Positions 28,341-37,797 of a stretch of DNA of 64,000 nucleotides are shown here, piece by piece (position 1 is the stretch's first letter; each line of letters opens with the position of its first letter). The notes below the pieces were generated by a model that saw nothing but the letters and a program-made list of their open reading frames with translations, was not told the DNA's origin and did no database searches. The position numbers and the translations under genes were made by a program. This DNA is from Rothia mucilaginosa (GTDB lineage: Bacteria > Actinomycetota > Actinomycetes > Actinomycetales > Micrococcaceae), in the NCBI RefSeq assembly GCF_001061665.1, contig NZ_JVSP01000006.1:31644-95643 (forward strand), given 5' to 3'.

Positions 28341-28377
28341 AACCCCGGCGGCAGGTTTCGTACCTGCCGCCGGGGTT
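28341..28377 (-). terminator. Hairpin after ribF
   Basis: A perfect 16-bp stem AACCCCGGCGGCAGGT / ACCTGCCGCCGGGGTT with a 5-base loop, between the ribF stop and the luxS promoter region; the U-tract (TTTGT) is weak. Confidence 0.82.
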
Positions 28378-28417
28378 CAAGCGTTCTATGCGTGAGGTGC
28401 CGGATGCAACCCGCAGC

Positions 28418-29458
28418 CTACGCCTCGAGACTCTCCGCCTCGGACTTCTTCTCGGAATCCTTTTCGCCCCGCACGGAACGCTCCGGCGGGCAGTAGGTCT
28501 TCGCATCCTCGGCCAGCACCTCGCGGGTCTTGGCCACGTCATCGTTAATCTGCTCGATCAGCGCCTCCACACCGGTGTAGGCCACCATGGGGCGAAGTCG
28601 CTTCACGAACTCGATGAGCACGTGCTGACCGTACAGGTTGAAGTCTTCCACGCGTTCCTCGGGGCGGTCAATCACGTGCGCCTCCACCTGGCGGTGCTCG
28701 ATGCCGTCAAAGGTCGGGTTCGTACCCACCGAAATGGCGGAGGGGTGGCGGGTACCCGCCTCATCCACGAGCCAGCCGGCGTACACGCCGTCCGCGGGCA
28801 GCAGGCCTCGCGCCTCAAAGTCCAGGTTCGCGGTCGGGAAGCCCAGCTCGCGGCCACGCGCCAGACCGTGCACGACCTCGCCGGCCATCATGTGGTGGCG
28901 GCCCAGCAGCTCGGTCGCGGCCGGCATGTCACCCTCCAGCAGCAGCTGGCGGATGCGCGTCGAGGAGCAGCGGGTGTTCTCATCCACCATGAGGTCCTCC
29001 ACGACCACGACCTCGAAGCCGTACTTCTCCCCCAGCTCACGCATCGTGTTCAGGTCGCCCGAGTTGTTGCGGCCAAAGCGCACGTCGTCGCCAATCACCA
29101 CGTAGCGGGCATTGAGGCCGTCCACGAAGGTGGTCTTCACGAACTCCTCGGGGGTCTGCTGCGCAAACTCCAGGCTGTAGTGCAGCAGCAGGTAGTCCTC
29201 CAGGCCCAGCAGGCACATGTAGTGGCGGCGAGTGCCCTGGCCCATGATGTCGTGGTGGGCCACCTCGGGGCGGTGCACCTGAATGGGATGCGGGTCGAAC
29301 GAGACCGCGATGGAGCGCAGACCGTGCTCCTCAGCGAGGGACACCACGCGTGAAATCACGCGGGCGTGCCCACGGTGCACGCCGTCAAAGTTGCCGATGG
29401 TCACGACCGAGGGGCCATAGCCGGCGGGGACGTCGCTCAAAGCGGTGTAGAGGGTCAC
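28418..29458 (-). CDS. ribF: Bifunctional riboflavin kinase / FAD synthetase
   Basis: 346 residues. The N-terminal nucleotidyltransferase half has VTIGNFDGVHRGHARV (HxGH-type motif) and later VDENTRCSSTRIRQLLLEGD (ISSTxxR-type motif); the C-terminal half is the riboflavin kinase barrel with RGRELGFPTANLDFE and DGVYAGWL. It makes FMN and FAD from riboflavin. Start is GTG 29458 with AGGAG. In many actinobacteria ribF follows truB, as in this neighbourhood, with the DUF4345 gene and a terminator inserted between them. The last ~25 residues are Lys/Glu-rich. Confidence 0.96.
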   Translation of the reverse strand: MTLYTALSDVPAGYGPSVVTIGNFDGVHRGHARVISRVVSLAEEHGLRSIAVSFDPHPIQVHRPEVAHHDIMGQGTRRHYMCLLGLEDYLLLHYSLEFAQQTPEEFVKTTFVDGLNARYVVIGDDVRFGRNNSGDLNTMRELGEKYGFEVVVVEDLMVDENTRCSSTRIRQLLLEGDMPAATELLGRHHMMAGEVVHGLARGRELGFPTANLDFEARGLLPADGVYAGWLVDEAGTRHPSAISVGTNPTFDGIEHRQVEAHVIDRPEERVEDFNLYGQHVLIEFVKRLRPMVAYTGVEALIEQINDDVAKTREVLAEDAKTYCPPERSVRGEKDSEKKSEAESLEA

Positions 29459-29572
29459 GGGCTCTCCTGAAAAGTTAAATGTACCTCTCCATCCTAGACC
29501 ACGGGCGGCAGGATAAAGAATTAGCGGGCACTCATCGCTAGAGAATGGAACGGGGGCTCGGCAAGCGCCCCG

Positions 29573-29612
29573 AAAAAGCCCGGGACGAGCCCCTCTCGGG
29601 GCCCTCCCGGGC
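29573..29612 (-). terminator. Terminator after the DUF4345 gene
   Basis: GCCCGGGA/TCCCGGGC outer stem and GCCCC/GGGGC inner stem; on the minus strand it ends GGGCTTTTTCG, a clear U-tract. Confidence 0.9.
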
Positions 29613-29622
29613 GCATACGAGC

Positions 29623-30399
29623 CTACTTGCGGCCCTTGGCAGCCGCGGCGGGCTGGGTTCGGGATGCGTTAAGCATCTCCTGGCGGATTGCGTTGGACTT
29701 GTTGATCCAGCCGTACCACACCAGCAGGCAGGGCGGGATGACCAGCTCGGTCACCATCAGCACGATAAGAATCCAGTTCGGGGTGCCGAAGTTCACCCAG
29801 GACAGGATGCGGCCCACACCGCCCAGGAACACCACCAGGCACGAGAAGGCCAGCATGTTCACCCACTTGAACTTCAGGGCGATGAACACGAAGGAGAGGC
29901 CCACGCCCACGTAGGTCGAGGCGAAGAAGACGTAGTTCGACTGCACCGAGGAGTTAGCGAAATCGGTCGGGGCGTCGGGCACGGCCGACACACCGCCGAA
30001 GACCTGCCACAGGCCGTAGGCAATCATGAACAGGCCGTACAGGGCCACGGCCGCGCGGAAGGCCGCACGGTTCTGAGGCTTAGCCGCCTCCTCAATACTC
30101 TTGGGACGGGCGAAAGCCTCGCGGGTCGCCTTCTTCTCGGCCTTCTTGTCTGCCTTCTTCTCGGCCTTGGAGGCGGTGGGCTTCGCGGAGGCCGAAGGGC
30201 TCACGCGCACGCCCTCGGGATCCTTCGCCGCCGAAATATTGGTCTCCTGCTCGGCGGCACCGGCGGTGCCCTTCACCCGGGGAACCGGGGCGGTGTGCGG
30301 TTCGGCCTGCGAGGTCTTCTGCGCGGCCTCGCGCTCTGCGGCCTTTTCTGCGGCGGCCTTCGAGACGTTACGCTCGGAGGGCGTCAGGTTCTCGCTCAT
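29623..30399 (-). CDS. DUF4345-domain membrane protein with a charged N-terminal tail
   Basis: 258 residues. Residues 1-105 are low-complexity and charged, including KAEKKADKKAEKKATREAF. Then follow four membrane helices (FRAAVALYGLFMIAYGLWQV, YVFFASTYVGVGLSFVFIAL, MLAFSCLVVFLGGVGRILSW, WILIVLMVTELVIPPCLLVW), which match the DUF4345 pattern (the FLGG.GR motif and the Glu-Leu-x-x-Pro-P motif). Function unknown. ATG 30399 has AAGGAG. It lies between truB and ribF and is closed by its own terminator. Confidence 0.83.
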   Translation of the reverse strand: MSENLTPSERNVSKAAAEKAAEREAAQKTSQAEPHTAPVPRVKGTAGAAEQETNISAAKDPEGVRVSPSASAKPTASKAEKKADKKAEKKATREAFARPKSIEEAAKPQNRAAFRAAVALYGLFMIAYGLWQVFGGVSAVPDAPTDFANSSVQSNYVFFASTYVGVGLSFVFIALKFKWVNMLAFSCLVVFLGGVGRILSWVNFGTPNWILIVLMVTELVIPPCLLVWYGWINKSNAIRQEMLNASRTQPAAAAKGRK

Positions 30400-30562
30400 G
30401 TTCTCTCCTTGAGTTGGGTGCCCCACGTGGGGCGTCTGCGAGTGTTTGGCTGTGTGTAGGGGCCGGGCCCCGAGTGTGAGGGGTTCCCCGAGTGAGCGGG
30501 GAGGCATCGAAAGGCGAGCTATCCGAGAGGCGCTCTAGGATAAGCGCCCTAGGATAAGTTTC

Positions 30563-31654
30563 CTAGTCGAAGGAGCGGTTCGCCTCAAAAACCAGCACCG
30601 GGGCGGCCTGCACCTTCCCGCGCTGCTTCTTGTTCTCCAGCAGGGCCACCAGGGTGCCGTCAGGGGCAAAGCCCGCCACGATACCCTCGACGCTGGCGTG
30701 CTGAATCGCGCCCTGCTCGTCGGGGCTCGCGTGGGCGGAGCGCTTGACCACGGTGCCATCGCCGCTGGAGGCGATGCGCCGCCCGTAGGAGATATCGCTC
30801 GCCTCGGCTGTACTAAGCTCGCGGGCCCCGAAAATACGGCGGGCGGCCTCTTCCAGGGGTAGCAGGGGCAGGTCCTCGAGGGGCCCCTCGGAGGCCTCGC
30901 GGCGCGCCGTCAGCTCGGCCAGGTCGGCCGCATCCTGCAGGTGCACCGCGCCCACGCGGGTTCGGCGCAGCGCCGTCAGGTGACCGCCAGTGCCCAGGGC
31001 CTTACCCAAATCACGGGCCAGGGCACGAATATAGGTGCCAGAGGAGCACGAAACCGTGACCTCGCAGTCCACGACGGGAACCGAGGTCGCCATGTGCTCT
31101 CCCTCGAGGTCCTCGACGACGTACTCGGCGAAACCGGCAGTTACGGAATGTACCGTGAACTCGCTGATGGTCACCGGGCGGGCGGGAAGCTCAACCTCCT
31201 CGCCGCCGCGCACACGCGCGTAGGAACGCACCCCGTTGATCTTGATAGCGGACACCGCGGAGGGAACCTGCATAATGTCACCGCGCAGGCCGGCCACCGC
31301 CTCCAGGATGCGCGCACGCATCTGCTCGGGGCCCATGGCGGTCAGGGCCTCCACGGCCTCGGGGTGGGCGGCGGTGTGCTCGCCCTCGGCGTCCTCGGTC
31401 AGCGTCTCGATGCCCAGGCGAATCGTGGCGTCGTAGGTCTTGTCCTGGCCCACCAGGTAGGTCAGCAGCTTCGTCGCCTTATTCACCCCCAGAATCAGCA
31501 CACCGGTCGCGGCCGGATCCAGGGTACCGGCGTGGCCGACCCGTCGGGTTCCGGCGATGCGGCGCATCCGCGAAACCACGTCGTGGCTGCTCATCCCGGC
31601 GGGCTTATCGATAACCATCAGGCCCGAGGGGCCCTGGGGCTGCTTCTTGGCCAC
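30563..31654 (-). CDS. truB: tRNA pseudouridine-55 synthase TruB
   Basis: 363 residues. GLMVIDKPAGMSSHDVV and GHAGTLDPAATGVL hold the family motifs, the latter with the catalytic Asp; SCSSGTYIRALARDLG is the conserved RNA-binding block. It isomerises U55 in the tRNA T-loop. The C-terminal ~70 residues are a PUA-like extension. Start GTG 31654 directly follows the rbfA stop (TAAGTG), so the two genes are translationally coupled. It is the last gene of the proS-to-truB translation operon. Confidence 0.96.
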   Translation of the reverse strand: MAKKQPQGPSGLMVIDKPAGMSSHDVVSRMRRIAGTRRVGHAGTLDPAATGVLILGVNKATKLLTYLVGQDKTYDATIRLGIETLTEDAEGEHTAAHPEAVEALTAMGPEQMRARILEAVAGLRGDIMQVPSAVSAIKINGVRSYARVRGGEEVELPARPVTISEFTVHSVTAGFAEYVVEDLEGEHMATSVPVVDCEVTVSCSSGTYIRALARDLGKALGTGGHLTALRRTRVGAVHLQDAADLAELTARREASEGPLEDLPLLPLEEAARRIFGARELSTAEASDISYGRRIASSGDGTVVKRSAHASPDEQGAIQHASVEGIVAGFAPDGTLVALLENKKQRGKVQAAPVLVFEANRSFD

Positions 31655-32095
31655 TTAGGCGTCCTCGTCCGCTTCGTCCTCGTCCTTCTTGTAGGGGTCG
31701 GCGTCGCCGGCGTACTGCGCGCCCTCGGCGGCGGCGGCCAGCTTGGCGTCGCGCTCGCGGGTCTCGCGCAGCAGGGACTCAATGTGGAAGGCGTTCTCGG
31801 GCACCTCGTCGGCCACAAAGGTCAGGGTCGGGGTCAGGCGCGCGGTGATGTTCTTACCCACCTCCGAACGCAGAATACCCTTAGCCGATTCGAGGGCCTT
31901 CTTGGTGTTGGCGGCGTCCTCTTCGGAGCCGAGCACCGTGTAGTAAATGGTTGCGTGCTGCAGGTCGTTGGTCACGCGGGCATCGGTGACGGTCACGAAA
32001 CCGAGGCGGGGGTCCTTCACTCGGCGCTCGAGGGCCTTCGCCACGATGACCTTGATGCGGTCTGCAAGTCGTGCCGCGCGGGCTGCGTCAGCCAT
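31655..32095 (-). CDS. rbfA: Ribosome-binding factor A
   Basis: 146 residues. The KH-like core runs from RLADRIKVIVAKALERRVKD to FVADEVPENAFHIESLLRE, matching the RbfA family, and the C-terminal ~35 residues are an acidic tail (KKDEDEADEDA). It assists maturation of the 16S 5' helix in 30S particles. ATG 32095 has AAGGAG at good spacing; the frame upstream is not RbfA-like. Between infB and rbfA is a 250-nt gap holding a stem-loop, unusually long inside this operon. Confidence 0.95.
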   Translation of the reverse strand: MADAARAARLADRIKVIVAKALERRVKDPRLGFVTVTDARVTNDLQHATIYYTVLGSEEDAANTKKALESAKGILRSEVGKNITARLTPTLTFVADEVPENAFHIESLLRETRERDAKLAAAAEGAQYAGDADPYKKDEDEADEDA

Positions 32096-32176
32096 GTGTT
32101 TCTCCTTGTCTGCGGTTGATGGGGCCGCCCGGGCCCCGGTTGGTTCCGGTGGATTTCGAAGCGGGGTGGGCGGTCG

Positions 32177-32200
32177 CCTCGAGATGTCGGTATCTCGAGG
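32177..32200 (-). terminator. infB-rbfA intergenic hairpin
   Basis: CCTCGAGAT pairs perfectly with ATCTCGAGG around 6 bases. No U-tract follows on the coding strand, so it may be an RNase-processing or stability structure rather than a terminator. Confidence 0.5.
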
Positions 32201-32345
32201 AGGGAATTCTAGATACAAAAATTCTATGGGTTGGGGGCAGGATGCGGAAAGCGCCCGCCTCCGCTCCCCCGCTCGCGGGCCTCCGGTCACGGAACCGGGT
32301 ACCTGCGGGCGGGGTGCGGGTCACGGGCGCATCAGCATGGGAGCC

Positions 32346-35111
32346 TTAGACGCGCGGCTTCTCGCGCATCTCCCAGGTCTCGATAATGTCGCCTTCCTTG
32401 ATGTCGTTGAAGGAGCCGAGGCCAATACCGCACTCGAAACCTTCGCGCACCTCGGTGGCGTCGTCCTTGAAGCGACGCAGCGACTCGATGGTGAGGTTGT
32501 CCGCCACCACGGAGCCGTCGCGCACCAGGCGTGCCTTGGCGTTGCGCTTGATGATGCCGTTCTTGACGATCGAACCTGCGATGTTGCCCCACTTGGAGGA
32601 GCGGAAGACCTCGCGGATCTCTGCCGAGCCGAGCTCGACCTCCTCGTATTCGGGCTTGAGCATACCCTTGACGGCCTGCTCGATGTCTTCGATCGCACGG
32701 TAGATGACCGAGTAGAACTTCATCTCGACACCCTCGCGGTCGGCCAGCTCGGCCACGCGCTCTGCCGGGCGGACGTTGAAGCCGATGATTACCGCGTTGT
32801 CCACGGTCGCCAGGTTCACGTCGTTCTGGGTAATAGCACCCACACCGCGGTGGATGACGCGCAGCTGAACCTCGTCGCCACCGGCGTCGATCTTCATCAG
32901 GGACTCTTCCAGTGCTTCCACGGCACCGGAGACGTCACCCTTGATGATCAGGTTCAGGGTATCCATCTTGCCCTCGGCCACGGCGGCGTCGAAGGACTCC
33001 AGGGTGACGCGCTTGCGACGCTTAGCCAGCTGGGCGTTACGGTCGGCTGCCTCACGCTTCTCAGCGATCTGGCGGGCGGTGCGCTCTTCCTCGGTGGAGA
33101 GGAAGGTGTCACCTGCGCGCGGCACGGTGGACAGACCCAGCACCTGCACGGGGCGGGAGGGGCCGGCTTCCTTCACGGCCTGGCCGTTCTCGTCGAACAT
33201 TGCACGGACGCGGCCGTGAGCCACACCGGCAACAATGGCGTCGCCAACGCGCAGGGTACCGGACTGAACCAGGACGGTGGAAACCGCACCGCGGCCCTTG
33301 TCCAGGTTGGCCTCGATGGCCACGCCGCGGGCTTCCTTGTTCGGGTTAGCGGTCAGCTCGAGCACGTCGGCGGTCAGGGTGACCGCCTCCAGCAGCTCGT
33401 CGATGTTGGTGCCGTTACGTGCGGAGACGTCCACGAACATGGTGTCGCCACCGTACTCTTCGGGGATCAGACCGTACTCGGTCAGCTGGCCACGGATCTT
33501 GTCCGGGGAGGCGCCTTCCTTATCGATCTTGTTCACAGCAACCACGATCGGCACGTTAGCTGCCTGCGCGTGGTTCAGTGCCTCAACGGTCTGGGGCATC
33601 ACGCCGTCATCCGCTGCGACCACGAGGATGGCCACGTCGGTGACCTTCGCACCGCGGGCACGCATAGCGGTGAACGCCTCGTGACCGGGGGTATCGATGA
33701 AGGTGATGGCGCGGTCTTCGCCCTCGACGGTGGTGTGGACCTGGTACGCACCGATGTGCTGGGTAATGCCGCCGGCCTCACCCTCGATAACGTTGGTGTG
33801 GCGAATGGCGTCCAGCAGGCGGGTCTTACCGTGGTCGACGTGACCCATGACGGTCACGACCGGGGGACGAACCTCCAGAACATCCTCACCCTCAGCTTCA
33901 AGCTCTGCCTCGAGGTTGATGTCGAAGGACTCGAGCAGCTCGCGCTCCTCGTCCTCGGGGGACACAATCTTGATGACGTAGCCCAACTCGGCGCCCAGCA
34001 GCTCGAAGGTGTCCTCGTCGAGGGACTGAGTCTGGGTAGCCATCTCGCCCAGGTGGAAGAGCACCGTAATCAGCGAGGCCGGGTTTGCGCCAATCTTCTC
34101 GGCGAAGTCCATGATGGAGGCGCCGCGGCGCAGACGAATCTCGGTCGAGCCGTCGCCGCGAGGAACAACCACGCCACCGGGTGCCGGTGCGTTCAGCTGT
34201 TCCTGCTCGTGGCGGCGAGCTGCCTTCGACTTGCGGCCCTTACGCTTGGAGCCGCCGCGACCGAATGCGCCCTGGGCGTTGCCGCGGCCGCCGGGGCCGG
34301 GACGACCCGGACCGCGGTTGAAGCCGCCGTTACCGCGACGTGCGCCGCCGCCGTTACCGCCACCGTTGTTAGAGCCGGATGCGCCGCCACCAACGTTGGA
34401 TACCTTCGGCATCATCGAGGGGTTCGGGCGTGCACCACCGGAGGAACGCTGTGCACCGGGACGTGCGCCACCGGCGGGACGGGGACCGCCGTTACCACCG
34501 GGACGTGCGCCGCCCGCGGGACGGGGGCCACCGTTACCACCGGGACGACCGTTACGTGCCGGGCGGGGACCGCCTGAACGCTGCGAGTCGCCACCATTGC
34601 GCTTCATGCCCTGCTGGGGTGCGAAGGGGTTGTTGCCGGGGCGCGGGCCGGGCTTGGGGCCGGGCTTCGGAGCGGCAGGCTTGGGTGCTGCCGGCTTCGG
34701 AGCGGCCTCGGGGCGGGCCATACCCTGCTGCGGGGCAAAGGGGTTGTTGCCGGGGCGGGGGCCACCGGGCTTGGGTGCTGCAGACTTTGCGGCCGGCTTC
34801 GGAGCGGCCGGCTTGGCGCCGGGCTTCGCTGCGGGCTTGGGGGCCGACTGTGCGGCTGCAGGCTTGGGTGCTGCCGGCTTTGCGGCGGCGGGCTTCGCGG
34901 CCGGCTTGGGAGCCGGCTTCGCTGCCTTGGCCTCTGCCGCGGGAGCGGACTGCTTGGCGGGGTACGCCGCGCGCAGCTTCTTCAGCACCATGGGGTTCAG
35001 GGTGGAGGAGGAGCTCTTAACGAACTCGCCCATCTCCTTGAGCTTGGCGATAACTTCCTTGGAAGGTACGCCTACCTCTTTAGCAAACTCGTGTACTCGA
35101 GGCTGAGCCAA
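32346..35111 (-). CDS. infB: Translation initiation factor IF-2
   Basis: 921 residues. Residues 1-50 are the IF-2 N-terminal domain ([20 protein letters not shown]). A very long disordered region (about 60-300) follows with Ala/Pro/Lys runs, two copies of [13 protein letters not shown] and Gly/Arg-rich stretches. The GTPase domain has G1 GHVDHGKT at about 420 and later DTPGHEAF and NKID; domains II-IV follow. It delivers fMet-tRNA to the 30S. The start is TTG 35111 (AGGAG five bases before), giving MAQPRVHEF as in relatives; an upstream ATG would add 26 residues that do not fit. Low-complexity N-termini are normal for actinobacterial IF-2. Confidence 0.96.
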   Translation of the reverse strand: MAQPRVHEFAKEVGVPSKEVIAKLKEMGEFVKSSSSTLNPMVLKKLRAAYPAKQSAPAAEAKAAKPAPKPAAKPAAAKPAAPKPAAAQSAPKPAAKPGAKPAAPKPAAKSAAPKPGGPRPGNNPFAPQQGMARPEAAPKPAAPKPAAPKPGPKPGPRPGNNPFAPQQGMKRNGGDSQRSGGPRPARNGRPGGNGGPRPAGGARPGGNGGPRPAGGARPGAQRSSGGARPNPSMMPKVSNVGGGASGSNNGGGNGGGARRGNGGFNRGPGRPGPGGRGNAQGAFGRGGSKRKGRKSKAARRHEQEQLNAPAPGGVVVPRGDGSTEIRLRRGASIMDFAEKIGANPASLITVLFHLGEMATQTQSLDEDTFELLGAELGYVIKIVSPEDEERELLESFDINLEAELEAEGEDVLEVRPPVVTVMGHVDHGKTRLLDAIRHTNVIEGEAGGITQHIGAYQVHTTVEGEDRAITFIDTPGHEAFTAMRARGAKVTDVAILVVAADDGVMPQTVEALNHAQAANVPIVVAVNKIDKEGASPDKIRGQLTEYGLIPEEYGGDTMFVDVSARNGTNIDELLEAVTLTADVLELTANPNKEARGVAIEANLDKGRGAVSTVLVQSGTLRVGDAIVAGVAHGRVRAMFDENGQAVKEAGPSRPVQVLGLSTVPRAGDTFLSTEEERTARQIAEKREAADRNAQLAKRRKRVTLESFDAAVAEGKMDTLNLIIKGDVSGAVEALEESLMKIDAGGDEVQLRVIHRGVGAITQNDVNLATVDNAVIIGFNVRPAERVAELADREGVEMKFYSVIYRAIEDIEQAVKGMLKPEYEEVELGSAEIREVFRSSKWGNIAGSIVKNGIIKRNAKARLVRDGSVVADNLTIESLRRFKDDATEVREGFECGIGLGSFNDIKEGDIIETWEMREKPRV

Positions 35112-35311
35112 ATTTTCTCCTATCCCGGTCCGCACCGGGATAGGTGCGGACTCTAATATATACGGGGTGCGCGCCGAGGGGCACGCCAATTCGTGAAGTT
35201 ACCGGTGGGTGAGCACGGGAAGGTACTCATTTCGCGGCACTCATTAGATATCCATCAGTTTTCTGACTCGCTTTCAGATAAGAAGTCGTCAAACTCGTTG
35301 ACTAACAGGGG

Positions 35312-35671
35312 CTATACGGTGCCGGGTGCGGCTTCTGGCGAGGACTCGCGCGCCGTCAGGACGGCTCGAATCTGCTCGCAGCAGGCCTTCAACGCGGCGG
35401 CGGGTACCGCCCTCTTGAAGGCGCGGGCCAGGCCGTTCTTCTTCTCAAGAGCGGCCACGCACGCTTCGCTCGGGTGAATCCAAGCGCCTCGCCCGGGCAT
35501 CGTTCCCGCGGTATCGGGTAGATATCGCGGGGTGCCGGCCTCATCGGAGGCGGGCTGAACGCTCACGATGCGCAGCAGATTTCGCCGTTCATCGCGAGTG
35601 CGGCACCCAACGCAGGTGCGAATCGGGGGTTCCGGCTGAGCGGAGGCGTCGCTGGGGACCGGTTGGGTCAC
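35312..35671 (-). CDS. YlxR family (DUF448) protein
   Basis: 119 residues. RTCVGCRTRDERRNLLRIV and GRGAWIHPSEACVAALEKK match the YlxR family, a small RNA-binding fold encoded between nusA and infB in most Gram-positives; some members interact with RNase P or ribosomes. GTG 35671 is chosen because AAGGAGG lies seven bases upstream and the frame further up is unlike the family. The last residues (ARESSPEAAPGTV) are probably disordered. It is in the conserved nusA-ylxR-infB order. Confidence 0.93.
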   Translation of the reverse strand: MTQPVPSDASAQPEPPIRTCVGCRTRDERRNLLRIVSVQPASDEAGTPRYLPDTAGTMPGRGAWIHPSEACVAALEKKNGLARAFKRAVPAAALKACCEQIRAVLTARESSPEAAPGTV

Positions 35672-35907
35672 GGCTCTGCCCTCCTTATGTTCTGTCGGAG
35701 CCCGATACGGTGTGCGTTTAATGCCTGGGCCGGAGCGAATCCAGGGCGCGCGAGAGCGTCCGGTGTGTTCCGGCACATCTTAATAGTGTATCCCGTTTTT
35801 GATTTTTGTGGGTAAAAATGTGAGGTAGGCGCAGGGCGCGGGGTCTCCCCCCGGCACCCTGCGCCTACCTCCGCTCCGCGGTTTACGCGGACGGATGCTA
35901 GTCTGCC

Positions 35908-37014
35908 TTACTCGGCGTCGGCGGCCGCCTCAACGGCTGCTGCCTCTGCCTCTTCACCGGCCTGCTCGGCGGCGGCTTCCTCGGCGAGGCTACGTGCCAC
36001 GCGCGCGGCGACCTCCTCCTCGGCACGCACCTGGGCGTACTTCGATTCGGAGAGAATGTCGATGCGCCAGCCGGTCAGCTTCGCGGCCAGGCGAGCGTTC
36101 TGACCCTCGCGGCCGATAGCCAGGGATAGCTGGTCATCCGGCACCACGGCACGGGCGGAGTACTCGCGCGGGTTCGCGATGATTACCTCGGTGACCTTGG
36201 CCGGGGACAGCGCCGCCGCAATGAAGGTTGCCGGGTCGGTCGAGTAGTCAACAATGTCGATCTTCTCGTCGTTCAGCTCGGCGGCCACGGCGCGCACGCG
36301 GGCGCCCATATCGCCGATGCAGGCGCCCTTAGCGTTGATGGTCGGGTTCTTTGCCGAAACGGCAATCTTCGAGCGGTGGCCGGCCTCGCGGGCGATGGAG
36401 TTAATGGTGACCAGGCCCTCGGAAATCTCGGGGACCTCGTGCTCGAACAGGCGCAGCACCAGGTTCGGGTGCGAACGGGAAATCACGATCGAGGGGCCCT
36501 TGGGGCCGCGGCGTGCCTCCACCAGGTAGGCGCGCAGGCGGGTGCCGTGCGGGTACTTCTCGCCGGGAACCTGCTCGTTACCGGGCAGAACGGCCTCGAC
36601 GGTGCCCAGGTCGACCTGGACCATGCGGGGGTTGTTGCCCTGCTGAACCACGCCGGACACCAGGGTGCCCTCGCGGTCCTTAAACTCGCCCAGCACGGAG
36701 GCGTCCTCGGCGTCGCGCAGACGCTGGGACAGCACCTGGCGCACGGTGGCGGCGGCGATACGGCCAAAGTTGTTCGGGGTGTCGTCGAACTCGTCAATCT
36801 TCTGGTTGTTCTCATCGAGCTCCGGGGCGAGAATCACGAACTCGCCGGTGGTGCGGTCGATGACGGCACGCGAACCCTTGATGGCGCCGGGCTGCTTCAG
36901 GTACGCGAGCAGCAGGGCGTTCTCAACCAGGGTGAAGAGCTCCTCCATGACGAGAGAGCGCTGCTTCGCCAATGCGCGCAGTGCGCCCAGGTCAATAGTT
37001 TTAATATCCTCCAC
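35908..37014 (-). CDS. nusA: Transcription termination/antitermination protein NusA
   Basis: 368 residues, near the length of actinobacterial NusA that lacks the C-terminal acidic repeats. N-terminal RNA-polymerase-binding domain (about 1-125), S1 domain (GTLVSGVVQQGNNPRMVQVD), and two KH domains (NAKGACIGDMGARVRAVAAE and LSLAIGREGQNARLAAKLTG). It modulates pausing and termination. The start is GTG 37014 (GAAAGG upstream), giving MEDIKTIDLGALRAL; the open frame continues 78 nt upstream without family similarity. The tail is Ala/Glu-rich. Confidence 0.96.
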   Translation of the reverse strand: MEDIKTIDLGALRALAKQRSLVMEELFTLVENALLLAYLKQPGAIKGSRAVIDRTTGEFVILAPELDENNQKIDEFDDTPNNFGRIAAATVRQVLSQRLRDAEDASVLGEFKDREGTLVSGVVQQGNNPRMVQVDLGTVEAVLPGNEQVPGEKYPHGTRLRAYLVEARRGPKGPSIVISRSHPNLVLRLFEHEVPEISEGLVTINSIAREAGHRSKIAVSAKNPTINAKGACIGDMGARVRAVAAELNDEKIDIVDYSTDPATFIAAALSPAKVTEVIIANPREYSARAVVPDDQLSLAIGREGQNARLAAKLTGWRIDILSESKYAQVRAEEEVAARVARSLAEEAAAEQAGEEAEAAAVEAAADAE

Positions 37015-37123
37015 GCTTTTCAGCCTTTCCCAGTTAGCACGGCGCCGGGACGCTCTCCGCGCCCCGGCTCCCGAACGGTATATACCCGGCACGGAACAGC
37101 CCGTGCCTAGAGCTTTAGTGTCT

Positions 37124-37795
37124 CTATTCTACCGGTTCAACCGGAGAATTGAAGTCAATTTCGACATGCGCAGAACCGATATTTTCCCACGCAACCAAAG
37201 CCGGTTCGTGGTACGACTCCTTCTGCCCCTTTTTGGTGTTCTTCTTACGCTCCAGGACCGGGCCCTCGTCCTGCACCTCGAGGAGGCGGGCCAGGTACTC
37301 GGTGCCGTCGGGTGCGGTGACCGCAACCAGGCGGGTGCGGGCGCGCTCCCAGTGGCGGCGCTCCTTCAGCGGGCGGGTTGCGCCCGGCGAGGAGACCTCC
37401 AGCTCGTAGGGGAAGAACTCGTCGTTCGCATCCGCACGATCGAGAGCACCCGAAATCGCACCGGAAATCTCCGCGAGGGAATCCAGCGACAGCGAATCGG
37501 TACGTTCGGCGGTGTAGTCCACCGTAATCTTCACGGTGCGGTTGGCGGCCGGGCCCGAAATCTTCAGGCCCTCCAGCACGAGCGAGAACTCCTCGAGGAC
37601 GGGGGCAATCGCCTCGGCGACCTCCTCCTCGCGGATTGCGCGGGTGCCCACGCGCACCGGCGCATCCACCACGGGCTCACGCTCGGCGCGGGTGCGCGAG
37701 GTGTTCACACCGTTCGCGGCGCGGGATGCGGCGCGGCGAGCGCGCGCATTGGGGGCGCTCTTCTTGGTTCCGGAACGCTTCGGCTTGTACGCCAC
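37124..37795 (-). CDS. rimP: Ribosome maturation factor RimP
   Basis: 223 residues. The first 60 are basic and disordered (RSGTKKSAPNARARRAASRA). The RimP core covers about 65-200: ISGAISGALDRADANDEF, the conserved ELEVSSPGATRPL, and an SH3-like C-terminal domain (TRLVAVTAPDGTEYLARLLE). It is needed for 30S assembly around S19/S12. The start is GTG 37795, two bases after the proS stop, so it is coupled. In other bacteria rimP-nusA-infB is a core operon, as here. Confidence 0.94.
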   Translation of the reverse strand: MAYKPKRSGTKKSAPNARARRAASRAANGVNTSRTRAEREPVVDAPVRVGTRAIREEEVAEAIAPVLEEFSLVLEGLKISGPAANRTVKITVDYTAERTDSLSLDSLAEISGAISGALDRADANDEFFPYELEVSSPGATRPLKERRHWERARTRLVAVTAPDGTEYLARLLEVQDEGPVLERKKNTKKGQKESYHEPALVAWENIGSAHVEIDFNSPVEPVE

Positions 37796-37797
37796 GG

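Noticed and set aside
32225..32238. TATGGGTTGGGGGC shared with 41136-41149
   Set aside because: A 14-base exact match between two intergenic spots is expected several times by chance in a 64-kb window; the flanks do not match.
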